Counted from the stretch's first letter, positions 30,861 through 43,660 are shown. The stretch: 64,000 nucleotides of DNA from Pyronema omphalodes (GCA_024516155.1 JAJJXM010000015.1:868001-932000); one strand, 5' to 3'. Numbers and translations: made by a program. The notes: generated by a model from the sequence alone, not told the origin.

Positions 30861-32196
30861 ACTTATCGACGAAGGACACTGGCAGCAAATCGTGAACGCC
30901 GCCTCCATGACCCAGTTCCCTGACGGCCATGAACCGCTTACTTTCACCAAACAACTCGCGCAATCCATCCTAGACGCCCAAGACCATCCCACGGGCTACC
31001 TCTTAAACGACCTCGCGGAAACCCCCGGCTCCCGTAACAGCACTCGGGTCTCCAGCCCTGTCGCCTCCCGCGCCCCGGAAGCTCCCACCCCTGCCCCCAT
31101 TCCCCCTGTCGTTATCCAGACTGGCTCCGTCCAGGTTTATCCAAATGGCCCAGAAACAGTGTCGCGAACCGCCGCACCCCCTACCACAGCCGCAGCCGCA
31201 GCCCCCGCCCCCGCTATGATCGCACCAGTTCCAAGACTTCCCCCCCGAGACCCCGAAATCCTCCTAACTCCGGAGGAACAAGCAGATACGAATGAAATTC
31301 ACTACTACGAGAAGGAGCTCACCCGCCAGCGTGAACTCATCAACGCGCTACTCGCCTCCCCTGGCATCCGCGTTACCGGAGACAAAATCTCGGATGCGGC
31401 AACCTTCGATGGGTCCAACAGGGAGGACCTCCGCCGCTTTGTCTCCTTGCTTCGCATCAAGTTGGTGAGCAACGAACTACGCTTCCCAACCCCTCACAAA
31501 CGGATTTCTTATGCCATGGGCCGCCTCCGCGGACGCGCCTTGGATCAGATTCTTCCTTACATCAAGGAAAATGGCAACCGCTGGGCCCTCAAAGACGTCG
31601 AGGACGTCATTAAAATATTACAGCATACCTTTGGAGACCCGGACGAGCGCGCAACGGCTCGTTTCAAACTACAAAATCTCCGACAGAACAACCGCGAATT
31701 TTCGGACTACTATGCAGAGTTCTCCCGCTTAGTCGCGGAGTCATGCTGAGACGAAGCCGCCACCATGGATGCTCTGCGTAACGGCCTGTCCCTCGAGTTG
31801 CACGAAAAGTTAGTTGGCGCCCCTCCCACCACTACAATGCACGAATTTGTTGACCAGTGCCAAAGATTGGACTCCCAATTGAGAGCACTTGAGAACCTCC
31901 GCAAGCTGCGTACCAACCGCGGCCAAGTTAAACCCACTACCGCTGCCACCCCCGCCACCAGTCGCCCCACCCCCGCTACCCAAGCCACCACCGCCTCCTC
32001 CAGCAAGCAAACCCCTGCCAAGGGACCCCGTCAGAAACTGTCGGCACAGGAGCGCGCGACCCGCCTGTCAGAAGGACGTTGCCTCTACTGCGGTGGCCTC
32101 GGCCACATGGCTGCGTCGTGCCCCGCCAAGACGAATGTTCAAGTGGCGAGCGTGGAATTATTGGATAATGAAGAAGAGGTGTCGGGAAAAGAATAA
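30850..32196 (+). pseudogene. B6 gag with one nonsense codon
   Basis: It starts MHVKLIDEGHWQQ. The poly-C tract is short and in phase. TGA at 31747-31749 replaces the Trp found in B1 and matches B5. The zinc knuckle and C-terminus up to the TAA at 32194 are intact. Confidence 0.9.
32184..32190 (+). other. -1 frameshift heptamer G_GGA_AAA (B6)
   Basis: Same phase and context as in B1 and B5. Confidence 0.75.
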
Positions 32197-33620
32197 ACCA
32201 GCTGCAAGAAGATGGCTCTGCCGCTGGTGGGAAAATTATTGCTGATACATTGCTATTATCGGGCGCAAGTTTTACTGGAAAGTTAGAATGCAAACACCTT
32301 GTTCTCTCTTGCTCCTTGTTTTCCAATAACCGCTCCGTGAAAACAGTAGCGCTCGTTGACTGCGGCGCCACTGGTATCGCCTTTGTTGACCGCAATTTCG
32401 CCCGCCATCACAAACTCCCCCTAACCCCCCTATCCACCGCCCGAACGGTCGAAGTTATCGACGGCCGCCCCATATCCTCAGGAAAAATCACACACCTCGC
32501 CCAAGTAGAGTGTACCATCAATGGTCACTCGGAAACCCTTCCCATGTTCGTCACCAAGTTGGGTCACTACCCGGTGGTGTTGGGCATCCCCTTGTTGAAG
32601 AAACACGACGTAACAATAAGCTTCAGTTCCAACACTGTAAGCTTCGACTCCCAATACTGCCTAAGGAACTGCACCCCGTTGCCTGTAAGCACAACCGGTG
32701 TCGAGGTCCTGGACTCGAGGCCCCCTCCCGCTGTCCACGAGCCCGACACAAACCCCATGCCGGAGTTAGAAGACTCGGTCCCCGACCCCCCGGACAAACC
32801 CCCAATAGCGATCTCAAGTCTAACCATCTCCGACTTCAAAGAAATGGTAGAAGACGAAAGCCTGACAGTGTTCTCGCTATCGTTGGACGAGATCACCGTC
32901 GCCCTACAAGACAAGCCCCCCCTCACGGATGAGGAACTGAAAGACATGATCCCCGAAGAGTACTATGACTACCTCGATTTATTCAAGGAGGTCAACGCGA
33001 AGGAACTCCCCCCACACCGACCCTACGACCACAAGATCCCTCTGAAAGAGGGATTCCTCCCCCCCCTTTGGTCCGTTATACTCGCTGTCGCGCAACGAGT
33101 TGCAGACGCTGAAAGCGTGGCTCGATGAGAATTTGGAGAAAGGCTTTATACAACGCTCCCAATCATCAGCCGCCTCGCCGATATTATTCGTGAAAAAATC
33201 AGACGGATCCCTACGCCTATGCGTCGATTACCGAAGACTGAATGAAGGTACCGAGAAGAACCGGTACCCGCTGCCATTGATACAGGAAACGATGATGAAT
33301 CTTTCCAAAGCTCAATACTTTACGACCCTAGATGTCCGCAGCGCTTATAACCTTATCAGAATGGCAGAGGGCGAAGAATGGAAGACGGCCTTCCGCACAA
33401 GGTACGGCCTATTCGAGTCGAAAGTGATGCCCTTTGGGCTCACCAACACGCCTGCCGATTTCCAGGCATTTATAAATGATGTCCTGAGACCATACCTAGA
33501 CCAGTTTTGTACGGCATACTTGGACGATATCCTCGTATTCTCCGAAACAAAGCCCGATCACACCGCACACGTCCGAAAGATCTTGGAACGACTCAAACAA
33601 GAAAAGCTGCACTTAAAGCC
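32190..33620 (+). pseudogene. B6 pol, part before B9
   Basis: The protease region is open from the -1 entry. An extra base in a poly-C run near 33060 shifts the frame. RT then continues through [19 protein letters not shown] and the YLDD box to KLHLKP, where B9 is inserted at AAGCC. Confidence 0.9.
33616..33620. repeat. Target-site duplication of B9 (AAGCC)
   Basis: AAGCC recurs at 40026-40030. The RT codons of B6 run on correctly after the second copy. Confidence 0.95.
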
Positions 33621-34149
33621 TGTCAGGGACACGAGAACGGACGTTCAAGGGACACACTGAACACTACCGGCAAGAGGGACTAGGCAGGTTCCGGGACGGG
33701 GAACGGCAGGACAAGGACCGAAGTGCTCGTCAGACGGACGGCACACTAAACAGGGACAGGGACAAGGACAAGAGTGACGTAGGACTTAGGAGAAGAAATC
33801 TTATATTAGGATCAAGGAGAAGACACAAGACGTTCGATGGAGAATCTCGACAACGGGGAGGCAAGCCTCCTTATGTACAAAGGGGCGGCCAGCACTCTTG
33901 CTGGGCCGTCATACAATCATCGCTACATGAGCTTCCGTTCTCCATCGATTCAACTGCGACGCCACAGCTCTCCAGCTCGTGGTACGTCATCCATCATCAA
34001 TCATCCTCTCAGTCAACATGGCACGGCACACACAACAACACAACAACACAACGGCAACACAACACGGCAAGACAACGGCACGATGTCAATCAACAACCAC
34101 GACAACATGATGACGCAACACAACGGCTCGTCAGCCGTGTGCCGTGACA
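33621..34149 (-). repeat. B9 left LTR (3' LTR)
   Basis: 529 bp, TGTCAGGGAC to GTGCCGTGACA, followed by the polypurine tract. Confidence 0.95.
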
Positions 34150-34160
34150 GTACCCCCCCG

Positions 34161-37100
34161 TTAGGCTCGAGTTCCTACGAGAGGAGAAGGTTTGTCTGGG
34201 TATAACTGGTGAAATCTCTCAGCGGCCTCAGTTTCGGATAGGTTCGTTTCCGGTTCCCAGGTTGGAGAGTCATGGCCGGTCCACTTGACGAGGTACTGCA
34301 GGTTTCCTCTTGACCAACGGCTATCCAGAATTTCATCCACGAACCATTCTTCTTCGCCGTCTACTACTACCGGTAGGGGCGGTGGAATAATCTGGCCAGG
34401 GAGGGGGTCCGAAGGGGCTGGGTTTAGTAGGGACACGGGGAAGGTCCTGTGGTGTTTCATGGTCTCCGGTATATCCAATTCATAGGCGTGGGATCCAATA
34501 GGCCGTAACACGGTGAAGGGGCCTAGGTGTTTATTTTCTAGTTTCTTTGAGGGGCGGCGGGTTCTTAGGTTGCGGGCGTCCAGCCATACCAGGTCTCCTG
34601 GTTTGAAGACCGGCGCGGGGAGTCGGGAATTGTCGGCGGCTTCTATGTGGCGGGCTTGGGCGTATTTCATTTCCGAACGTAAGACGTCATGGATGTGTGA
34701 CATCCTTTCCGCTACCTCGTTCGCTTTCACTTCCTCAGGATTGTCGGTCCTGATTTCCAGTTCGAAAGAGCACTTGGGGTGTCGACCATATATAGCGTAG
34801 AACGGAGACAGCGACGTTGTATCCGATACTTGGTTATTTGCAGCAAATTCTGCCAGTGGTAAAAATTTCTTCCAATCGTCTTGTAAATAACAGACGTACG
34901 CGCGGAGATATTGCTCCGTAACCGCGTTAATTCTCTCTGTTTGGCCGTCGGTTTGGGGATGTAAGGCCGTACTCGTGGCAATTTCGATACCCATGCAATT
35001 CGCCAAGTGTTTCCAGAAATGGGCCACAAATTGCTGACCGCGGTCGGACACTACTGTGTCTGGTAGGCCGTGTAGTTTGAATACGTTTTCCAGGAAGAGT
35101 TGTGCGAAGCCTTCTGCGTCTATCGTGGAATGACAGGGCACTAAGTGCCGCTGTTTCGTTAGTCGGCAAACGATCGCACATATTGCGTCGAAGCCTTCTG
35201 ATGTCGGTAGTCCAGTAACAAAATCCACCGATATATTCTGCCAAGGGTGGTGCGGAACCGGTAGGGGCTTCAGGGTTCCATAGGGTGCGTGGCGGGTAGC
35301 CTTTGTTCTTTTACAGGTGTGGCAATTTCGGACGAATTGGTCCACATCTTTTCTCATCGAGGGCCAGTAATAATTCCTGGCGAGGAGTTCGAAAGTCTTC
35401 GCACGGCCCGGGTGTCCCATGGTGGGGGGGTCGTGGTGATCTTGCAGTAGTTTCAATCGTAGCTTATCCAGCGCGGGAACATAGAGGCAATCTCGGTAGT
35501 ACAATCTGTTTTCTAACACGGAGCAATCGGCGAGCGATATGTCCTTACAGATTTGTGTGCCATCTTCCAGCATTCCCAACACTCGGTTGGGGAATGAATC
35601 TGTCTTGTAGCCCTCTGTGAACAGGAGGTCTACTTCGGAAGGTGCAAGTTTCATGGGCGGGGTCATGCATAACTGAAAGTTTTGTGGCTTTAGAACAGCT
35701 TGCTGATTCGCTAGTATGCGTTCGTCTCCCTCTCCCGGGAGGTCGGCGGCTCGTCTTGTCAGGGCGTCCGGTTTTCCTCCCAACGTTCCCGGTCGGTAGG
35801 TGATCACAAAGTTGAACCGAGACAGGAATTCGGACCAGCATGCTTGTCGTCTGTTTAGTAGCTTTGTCGTCATGAAGTATTCGAGATTCTTGTGATCTGT
35901 CAATACTTTTATAGGGAAGGCGGAGCCCTCTAAGTGGGGACGCCATTCCTCAAAACAACGAACTATTGCCAGTAGTTCTTTGTCGTAGATTTCGTAGTTG
36001 CATTCTGCCGGGGAATGCTTCTTGGAATAAAATGCGACGGGGTGTAACACGTTGTCGTCGTCGTATTGTGATAAAACTCCAGCGGACACATAGTCAGATG
36101 CGTCTGTTTCTACTACAATCGGTTTCTCGTAGTCGAAGTGCTTGAGGATAGGTGCTGATGTAAATGCGTCCTTCAGTCGGTCGAAGGCGCTCTGCTGATC
36201 TTTACCCCAGACAAAGGGGATTGCTTTACCATCTTTCTTTTTGGTCAGAGCTGTCAGCGGGGAGACCACTTTTGAGTAGTCTTTGATAAATCTTCGGTAG
36301 AAATTCGCGAAGCCTAGGAACTCTTGGACTTGTTTCAAATTGGTTGGTTCCTTCCAATCTCTCACTGTGGCTACTTTGGAATCCATCATGCGCGCGCCGT
36401 GGCGGCCGATGTTGTAGCCCAGGTACTGTACTTCTGCCTTAGCAAATTTACACTTCTCTGGCTTCAAGTGCAGTTTTTCTTGTTTGAGTCGTTCCAAGAT
36501 CTTTCGGACGTGTGCGGTGTGATCGGACTTTGTTTCGGAGAATACGAGGATATCGTCCAAGTATGCCGTACAAAACTGGTCTAGGTATGGTCTCAGGACA
36601 TCATTTATAAATGCCTGGAAATCGGCAGGCGCGTTGGTGAGCCCAAAGGGCATCACTTTCGATTCAAACAGGCCGTACCGTGTGCGGAAGGCCGTCTTCC
36701 ATTCTTCGCCTTCTGCCATTCTGATAAGGTTATAAGCGCTGCGGACATCAAGGGTCGTAAAGTATTGAGCTTTGCAAAGATTCATCATCGTTTCCTGTAT
36801 CAATGGCAGCGGGTACCGGTTCTTCTCGGTACCTTCATTCAGTCTTCGGTAGTCGACACACAGGCGTAGGGATCCGTCTGATTTTTTCACGAATAATATC
36901 GGCGAGGCGGCTGGTGATTGGGAGCGTTGTATAAATCCTTTCTCCAAATCTCATCGAGCCATGTTTTCAGCGTCTGCAACTCGTTGCGTGACAGCGAGTA
37001 TAGCGGGCCAAAGGGGGGAACGAATCCCTCTTTCAGTGGGATCTTGTGGTCGTAGGGTCGGTGCGGGGGAAGTTCCTTCGCGTTGACCTCCTTGAATAAA

Positions 37101-37888
37101 TCGAGGTAGTCATGATACTCCTCGGGGATCATGTCTTTCAGTTCGTCGTCCGTGAGGGGGGGCTTGTCTTGTAGGGCGACGGTGATCTCGTCCAACGATA
37201 GCGAGAACACTGTCAGGCTTTCGTCTTCTACCATTTCCTTGAAGTCGGAGATGGTTAGACTTGAGATCTCTATTGGGGGTTCGTCCGGGGGGTCGGGGAC
37301 CGAGTCTTCCAACTCCGGCAAGGGGTCTGTGTCGGGCTCGTGGACAGCGGGAGGGGGCCTCGAGTCCAGGACCTCGACACCGGTTGTGCTCACAGGCAAC
37401 GGGGTGCAGTTCCTTAGGCAGTATTGGGAGTCGAAGCTTACAGTGTTGGAACTGAAGCTTATTGTTACATCGTGTTTTTTCAACCAGGGGATACCCAACA
37501 CCACCGGGTAGTGACCCAGCTTGGTGACAAACATAGGAAGGGTTTCCGAGTGACCGTTGATGGTACACTCTACTTGGGCGAGGTGTGTTATCTTTCCTGA
37601 GGATATGGGGCGGCCGTCGATAACTTCGACCGTTCGGGCGGTGGATAGGGGGGTTAGGGGGAGTTTGTGATGGCGGGCGAAATTCCGGTCAACAAAGGCG
37701 ATACCAGTGGCGCCGCAGTCAACGAGCGCTACTGTTTTCACGGAGCGGTTATTGGAAAACAAGGAACAGGAGAGGACAAGGTGTTTGCATTCTAACTTTC
37801 CAGTAAAACTTGCGCCCGATAATAGCAATGTATCAGCAATAGTATTCCCACCAGCGGCAGAGCCATCTTCTTGCAGCTGGTTTATTCT
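34161..37888 (-). pseudogene. B9 pol with a single one-base deletion
   Basis: The two open parts, 36887-37888 (protease to early RT) and 34161-36947 (RT to chromodomain), overlap at one lost T near 36949: the run reads CAAATC where B1 has CAAATTC. Everything else matches B1, with YLDD, RNase H acids, integrase zinc and DDE residues, and the chromodomain. A Cys stands in RRQACWSEF where B1 has Arg; B6 shares it. SDRGQQF replaces SDRGPQF in the integrase core. Confidence 0.9.
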
Positions 37889-39229
37889 TTTCCCGACACT
37901 TCTTCTTCAGCATCAACTAATTCCACGCTCGCCACTTTAACATTCGTCTTGGCGGGGCACGACGCAGCCATGTGGCCGAGGCCACCGCAGTAGAGGCAAC
38001 GTCCTTCTGATAGGCGGGTCGCGCGCTCCTGTGCCGACAGTTTCTGACGGGGTCCCTGGGCCGGGGTTTGCTTGCTGGAGGAGGCGGTGGTGGCTTGGGT
38101 AGCGGGGTTGGGGCGACTGGTGGCGGGGGTGGCGGTGGTAGTGGTCTTAACTTGGCCGCGGTTGGTACGCAGCTTGCGGAGGTTTTCAAGTGCCCTTAAT
38201 TGGGAGTCCAATTTTTAACACTGTTCGACGAATTCGTGCATCGTGGTGGTGGGCGGGGCACCAACCAACTTCTCGTGTAGCTCAAGGGACAGGCCGTTAC
38301 GCAGGGCATCCATGGTGGCGGCTTCGTCCCAGCCTAACTCTGCGACTAGGCGGGAGAACTCTGCATAGTAGTCCGAAAATTCGCGGTTGTTCTGTCGGAG
38401 ATTTTGTAGTTTGAAACGAGCCGTTGCGCGCTCGTCCGGGTCTCCGAAGGTACGCTGTAAAATTTTGATGACGTCCTCGACGTCGTTGAGAGCCCAGCGG
38501 TTGCCGTTTTCCTTGATATAAGGAAGAATCTGATCCAGGGCGCGTCCGCGGAGGCGGCCCATGGCGTAAGAAATCCGTTTATGGGGGGTCGGGAAACGTA
38601 GTTCATCGCTCACTAATTTGATACGGAGCAAGGAGACAAAGCGACGGAGGTCCTCCCTGTTGGACCCGTCGAAGGTTGGCGGATCCGAGATTTTGTCTCC
38701 GGTTACGCGGATGCCGGGGGAGGCGAGTAGCGCGTTGATGAGTTCACGCTGGCGGGTGAGCTCTTTCTCGTAGTAGTGGATCTCGTTTGTATCGGCTTGT
38801 TCCTCCGGGGTTAGGAGGATCTCGGGGTCACGGGGGGGGGGGTCTAGGGATTGGTGCGATTATCGCGGGGGCGGGGGCTGCGGCTGCGGCTGTGGTACGG
38901 GGTGCGGCGGCTCGCGGTGCTGGTTCTGGGCCGTTCGGGTAGACCTGGACGGAGCCAGTCTGGATCACGACAGGGGGAATGGGGGCAGGGGTGGGAGCTT
39001 CCGGAGCGCGGGAGGCGACAGGGCTGGATACCCGAGTGCTGTTACGGGAGCCGGGGGTTTCCGCGAGGTCGTTTAAGAGATAACCCGTGGGGTGGTCCTG
39101 AGCGTCTAAGATGGATTGTGCGAGTTGTTTAGTAAAGGTGAGCGGTTCATGGCCGTCGGGGAACTGGGTCATGGCGGCGGCGTTCACAATTTGTTGCCAG
39201 TGTCCTTCGTCAATAAGTTTAATATGCAT
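37882..39229 (-). pseudogene. B9 gag with poly-C phase error and one stop
   Basis: ATG at 39229 (MHIKLIDEGHWQQ). The poly-C run near 38832-38842 is 11 bases, again out of phase. A TAA near 38215 replaces the Gln of EQCQKLDSQ (CAA to TAA). The zinc knuckle and the G_GGA_AAA heptamer (37888-37894) are intact. Confidence 0.9.
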
Positions 39230-39461
39230 TCTGGCGGGCTCTGAGGATTGGCTTGAGTCTGATGGTGCGGCGGATGTGCTCCTGATAAGTGTAGTCCTGG
39301 AGTTGCCAGCGGACCACAAGGTAGCAGTTATTTTCTGCTCGTCGGATAGTTCTTCGCACTGCGCCAGCGAATCTGTCGGGGATCCCAAAGGTTTCGTGTA
39401 AGGTGTGCGTTTCAAGAGCTTGTTTTAGTGCGTAGGTCCAGGCAGAACCGGTGCGGTTCAT
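39219..39461 (-). CDS. B9 ORF1 (80 codons)
   Basis: Intact copy of ORF1, essentially identical to that of B1 (MNRTGSAWTYALKQALE, end RARQNAY). It overlaps the gag ATG by 11 nt. It starts 35 nt inside the LTR edge, so it would be the first ORF on the element RNA unless the 5' end lies upstream of LTR-internal ATGs. Confidence 0.65.
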   Translation of the reverse strand: MNRTGSAWTYALKQALETHTLHETFGIPDRFAGAVRRTIRRAENNCYLVVRWQLQDYTYQEHIRRTIRLKPILRARQNAY

Positions 39462-39496
39462 GCGTGTCGGTTGAATAGTTAATCGATCGAACGTAA

Positions 39497-40025
39497 TGTC
39501 AGGGACACGAGAACGGACGTTCAAGGGACACACTGAACACTACCGGCAAGAGGGACTAGGCAGGTTCCGGGACGGGGAACGGCAGGACAAGGACCGAAGT
39601 GCTCGTCAGACGGACGGCACACTAAACAGGGACAGGGACAAGGACAAGAGTGACGTAGGACTTAGGAGAAGAAATCTTATATTAGGATCAAGGAGAAGAC
39701 ACAAGACGTTCGATGGAGAATCTCGACAACGGGGAGGCAAGCCTCCTTATGTACAAAGGGGCGGCCAGCACTCTTGCTGGGCCGTCATACAATCATCGCT
39801 ACATGAGCTTCCGTTCTCCATCGATTCAACTGCGACGCCACAGCTCTCCAGCTCGTGGTACGTCATCCATCATCAATCATCCTCTCAGTCAACATGGCAC
39901 GGCACACACAACAACACAACAACACAACGGCAACACAACACGGCAAGACAACGGCACGATGTCAATCAACAACCACGACAACATGATGACGCAACACAAC
40001 GGCTCGTCAGCCGTGTGCCGTGACA
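39497..40025 (-). repeat. B9 right LTR (5' LTR)
   Basis: 529 bp; I found no difference from the left LTR. Confidence 0.95.
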
Positions 40026-40030
40026 AAGCC

Positions 40031-42329
40031 AGAGAAGTGTAAGTTTGCTAAGGCAGAAGTACAGTACCTGGGCTACAACATCGGCCGCGACGGCGCGCGC
40101 ATGATGGATTCCAAAGTAGCCACAGTGAGAGATTGGAAGGAACCAACCAATTTGAAACAGGTCCAAGAGTTCCTAGGCTTCGCGAATGTCTACCGAAGAT
40201 TTATCAAAGACTACTCAAAAGTGGTCTCCCCGCTGACGGCTCTGACCAAAAAGAAAGATGGTAAAGCAATCCCCTTTATCTGGGGTAAAGATCAGCAGAG
40301 CGCCTTCGACCGACTGAAGGACGCATTTACATCAGCACCTATTCTCAAGCACTTCGACTACGAGAAACCGATTGTAGTAGAAACAGACGCATCTGACTAT
40401 GTGTCTGCTGGAGTCTTATCACAATACGACGACGATAACGTGTTACACCCCGTCGCATTTTATTCCAAGAAGCATTCCCCGGCAGAATGCAACTACGAAA
40501 TCTATGACAAAGAACTACTGGCAATAGTTCGTTGTTTCGAGGAATGGCGTCCCCACTTGGAGGGCTCCGCCTTCCCTATAAAAGTATTGACAGATCACAA
40601 GAATCTCGAATACTTCATGACGACAAAGCTACTAAACAGACGACAAGCATGCTGGTCCGAATTCCTGTCTCGGTTCAACTTTGTGATCACCTACCGACCG
40701 GGAACGTTGGGAGGAAAACCGGACGCCCTGACAAGACGAGCCGCCGACCTCCCGGGAGAGGGAGACGAACGCATACTAGCGAATCAGCAAGCTGTTCTAA
40801 AGCCACAAAACTTTCAGTTATGCATGACCCCGCCCATGAAACTTGCACCCTCCGAAGTGGACCTCCTGTTTAAAGAGGGCTACAAGACAGATTCATTCCC
40901 CAACCGAGTGTTGGGAATGCTGGAAGACGGTACACAAATCTGTAAGGACATATCACTCGCCGATTGCTCCGTGTTGGAAGACAGATTGTACTACCGAGAC
41001 TGCCTCTATGTCCCCGCGCTGGACAAACTACGATTGAAACTACTACAAGATCACCACGACCCCCCCACCATGGGACACCCGGGCCGTGCAAAGCCTTTCG
41101 AACTCCTCGCCAGGAATTATTACTGGCCCTCGATGAGAAAAGATGTGGACCAATTCGTCCGAAATTGCCACACTTGTAAAAGGACAAAAGCTACCCGCCA
41201 CGCACCCTATGGAACCTTGAAACCCCTACCGGTCCCGCACCACCCGTGGCAGAATATATCTGTGGACTTCGTTACTGGACTACCGACATCAGAAGGCTTC
41301 GACGCAATATGTGCGATCGTTTGCCGACTCACGAAACAGCGGCACTTAGTGCCCTGTCACTCCACGATAGACGCAGAAGGCTTCGCGCAACCCTTCCTGG
41401 AAAACGTATTCGAACTACACGGCCTGCCGTACACAGTAGTGTCCGACCGCGGCCCGCAATTCGTGGCCAACTTCTGGAAACACCTGGCAAATTGCATGGG
41501 TATCGACATTGCCACGAGCACGGCCTTCCACCCCCAGACCGATGGCCAAACAGAAAGAATCAATGCGGTTACGGAGCAATATCTCCGCGCGTACGTCTGT
41601 TATTTACAAGACGACTGGAAGAAATTTTTACCACTGGCAGAATTTGCTGCAAATAACCAAGTATCGGATACAACGTCGCTGTCTCTGTTCTACGCTATAT
41701 ATGGCCAACACCCCAAATGCTCCTTCGAATTGGAAATCAGGATAGACAATCCTGAAGAAGTGAAAGCGAACGAGGTAGAGGAAAGGATGTCACACATCCA
41801 TGACGTCTTACGTTCTGAAATGAAATACGCCCAAGCCCGCCACATAGAGGCCGCCGACAATTCCTGACTCCCCGCGCTGGTCTTCAAACCAGGAGACCTA
41901 GTATGGCTGGACGCCCGCAACCTCAGATCCCGCCGCCCCTCAAAGAAACTGGAAAACAAACACCTAGGCCCCTTCACCGTGTTACGGCCCATTGGATCCC
42001 ACGCCTATGAATTGGATATACCGGAGACAATGAAACATCATAGGACCTTCCCCGTGTCCCTACAAAACCCAGCCCCTTCGGACCCCCTGCCTGGCCAGAT
42101 TATCCCACCGCCCCTACCGGTAGTAGTAGACGGCGAAGAAGAATGGTTCGTGGATGAAATTCTGGATAGCCGTTGGTCAAGAGGAAACCTGCAGTACCTC
42201 GTCAAGTGGACCGGCCATGACTCTCCAACCTGGGAACCGGAAACAAACCTATCCGAAACTGAGGCCGCTGAGAAATTCCATCAGTAATACCCGGACAAGC
42301 CTTCTCCTCTCGTAGGAACTCGAGCCTAA
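40031..42329 (+). pseudogene. B6 pol, part after B9
   Basis: This is the rest of RT, RNase H, integrase and chromodomain. It is open for 600 codons, then TGA at 41865-41867 (Arg CGA to TGA) and TAA at 42285-42287 (Leu in FHQLYPDK) interrupt it. The intended stop is the TAA at 42327, as in B5. FANVYRRF, FELHGLPYTV and YGQHPK are private changes. Confidence 0.9.
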
Positions 42330-42340
42330 CGGGGGGGTAC

Positions 42341-42858
42341 TGTCACGGCACACGGCTGACGAGCCGTTGTGTTGTTGCGTTGTCGTTGTTGTTGTCGACA
42401 TCGTGCCGTTGTCTTGCCGCGTTGTGTTGTGTTGTCGTTGTGTTGTTGTGTGTGCCGTGCCGTTGTGATTGATAGACTGATTGATGATGGATGACGTACC
42501 ATGAGCTGGAGAGCTGTGGCGTCGCAGGTGAATTGATGGAGAACGGAAGCTTTCATGTAGCGATGTTGGATGACGGCCCAGCAAGAGTGCTGGCCGCCCC
42601 TTTGTACATAAGGAGGCTTGCCTCCCCGTTGTCGAGTTCTCCATCGAACGTCTTGTGTCTTTCCCTTGTCCGTAATAAAGACTTCTCCTTTCAGTCCCAC
42701 GTCATTCTTGTCCTTGTCCCTGTCCCTGTTTCGTGTGTCGTCCGTCTGACGAGCACTTCGGTCCTTGCCCTTCCGTTCCCCGTCCTGGAACCCGCCTAGT
42801 CCCCCTTGCCGGTAGTGTTCAGTGTGTTCTTTGAACGTCCGTTCCTAGTTCCCTGACA
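42341..42858 (+). repeat. B6 3' LTR
   Basis: 518 bp, preceded by the polypurine tract GGGGGGGTAC and followed by the CGTTC duplication. Confidence 0.95.
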
Positions 42859-42863
42859 CGTTC

Positions 42864-43365
42864 TGTTGTTGTGTCACCATTGTGTTGTCGTTGTTGTGGT
42901 TGACGTCGTGCCGTTGTCTTGCCATGTTGTGTTGTGTTGTCGTTGTATTGTTGTGTGTGCCGTGCCGTTGTTGTTGTTGGACGGACTGATGATGGATGAC
43001 GTACCATGAGCTGCAGAGCTGTAGCGTCGCAGGTGAAATGATGGAGAACGCCAGCTGTCATGTAGCGATGTTGGATAATGGCCCAGCAAGAGTGCTGGCC
43101 GCCCTTTGTACCTAAGGAGGCTTGCCTCCCCGTCGTTGAGTTCTCCATCGAACGTCTTGTGTCTTTCCCTTGTCCTTTAAATAAAGACTCCTCTTCCAAG
43201 CCTCACGTCATTCTTGTCCTTGTCCCTGTCCTTGTCTCGTGTGCCGTCCGTCTGTCGTGCACTTTGGTCCTTGTCTTTCGTTCCCGTATCCGGGAACCCG
43301 CCTAGTCCCTCCCTGCCGGTAGTGTTCAGTGTGTTCTTCGAACGTCCGTTCTTAGTTCCTTGACA
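42864..43365 (+). repeat. B7 LTR, remainder
   Basis: It continues the beta LTR begun at 30036, ending TTAGTTCCTTGACA. The second CGTTC lies at 42859-42863. Confidence 0.9.
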
Positions 43366-43401
43366 TTACGTTCGATCTAAATATTTATTCGACCAACACG
43401 C

Positions 43402-43660
43402 ATGAACCCAACCGGTTCTGCTTGGACACACGCCTTGAAACAAGCCCTAGAAACTCATACACTAACCGAGACCTTCGGAATATCGAACCGATTCGCTGGC
43501 GCAGTCCGACGAGCCATCCGAAGAGCAGAAGATCACTGCTACCTTGTGGTCCGCTGGGAACACCAGGATTATACTTACCAGGAGTACGTCCCTCACACCA
43601 TCCGACTTAAGCCGATCCTCCGAGCCCGCCAACATGCACGTTCAAGTCATCGAGGAAATA
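43402..43660 (+). pseudogene. B7 ORF1 and first gag codons
   Basis: ORF1 starts MNPTGSAWTHALKQALE. As in B2, it has no stop at the gag start and reads on through it. Gag starts at 43634 with MHVQVIEE and is cut at the inverted junction with B8. Confidence 0.8.

Larger units (their letters stand above)
33621..40025 (-). mobile_element. Family B Ty3/gypsy element B9, young, nearly intact (6.4 kb)
   Basis: 529-bp LTRs look identical by eye. Lesions are a one-base deletion in pol, one nonsense codon in gag and an 11-base poly-C phase error. It is inserted in the RT of B6 in opposite orientation. Confidence 0.95.
30065..42858 (+). mobile_element. Family B Ty3/gypsy element B6, split by B9
   Basis: LTRs are 518 bp and differ at roughly ten sites by eye, so it is older than B1, B5 and B9. 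Removing B9 (33621-40025) and one AAGCC restores a normal-length element. Its gag stop matches B5, whereas several pol residues match B9, so it looks mosaic. Confidence 0.95.
30036..43660 (+). mobile_element. Family B element B7 (plus), split by B6, 3' part lost
   Basis: Only the first 29 bases of its LTR lie left of B6; the rest, 42864-43365, lies right of it, adding up to a normal 531-bp beta LTR. ORF1 and the first codons of gag follow, ending at 43660 where B8 in opposite orientation begins. It was inserted into B4 gag. Confidence 0.85.
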
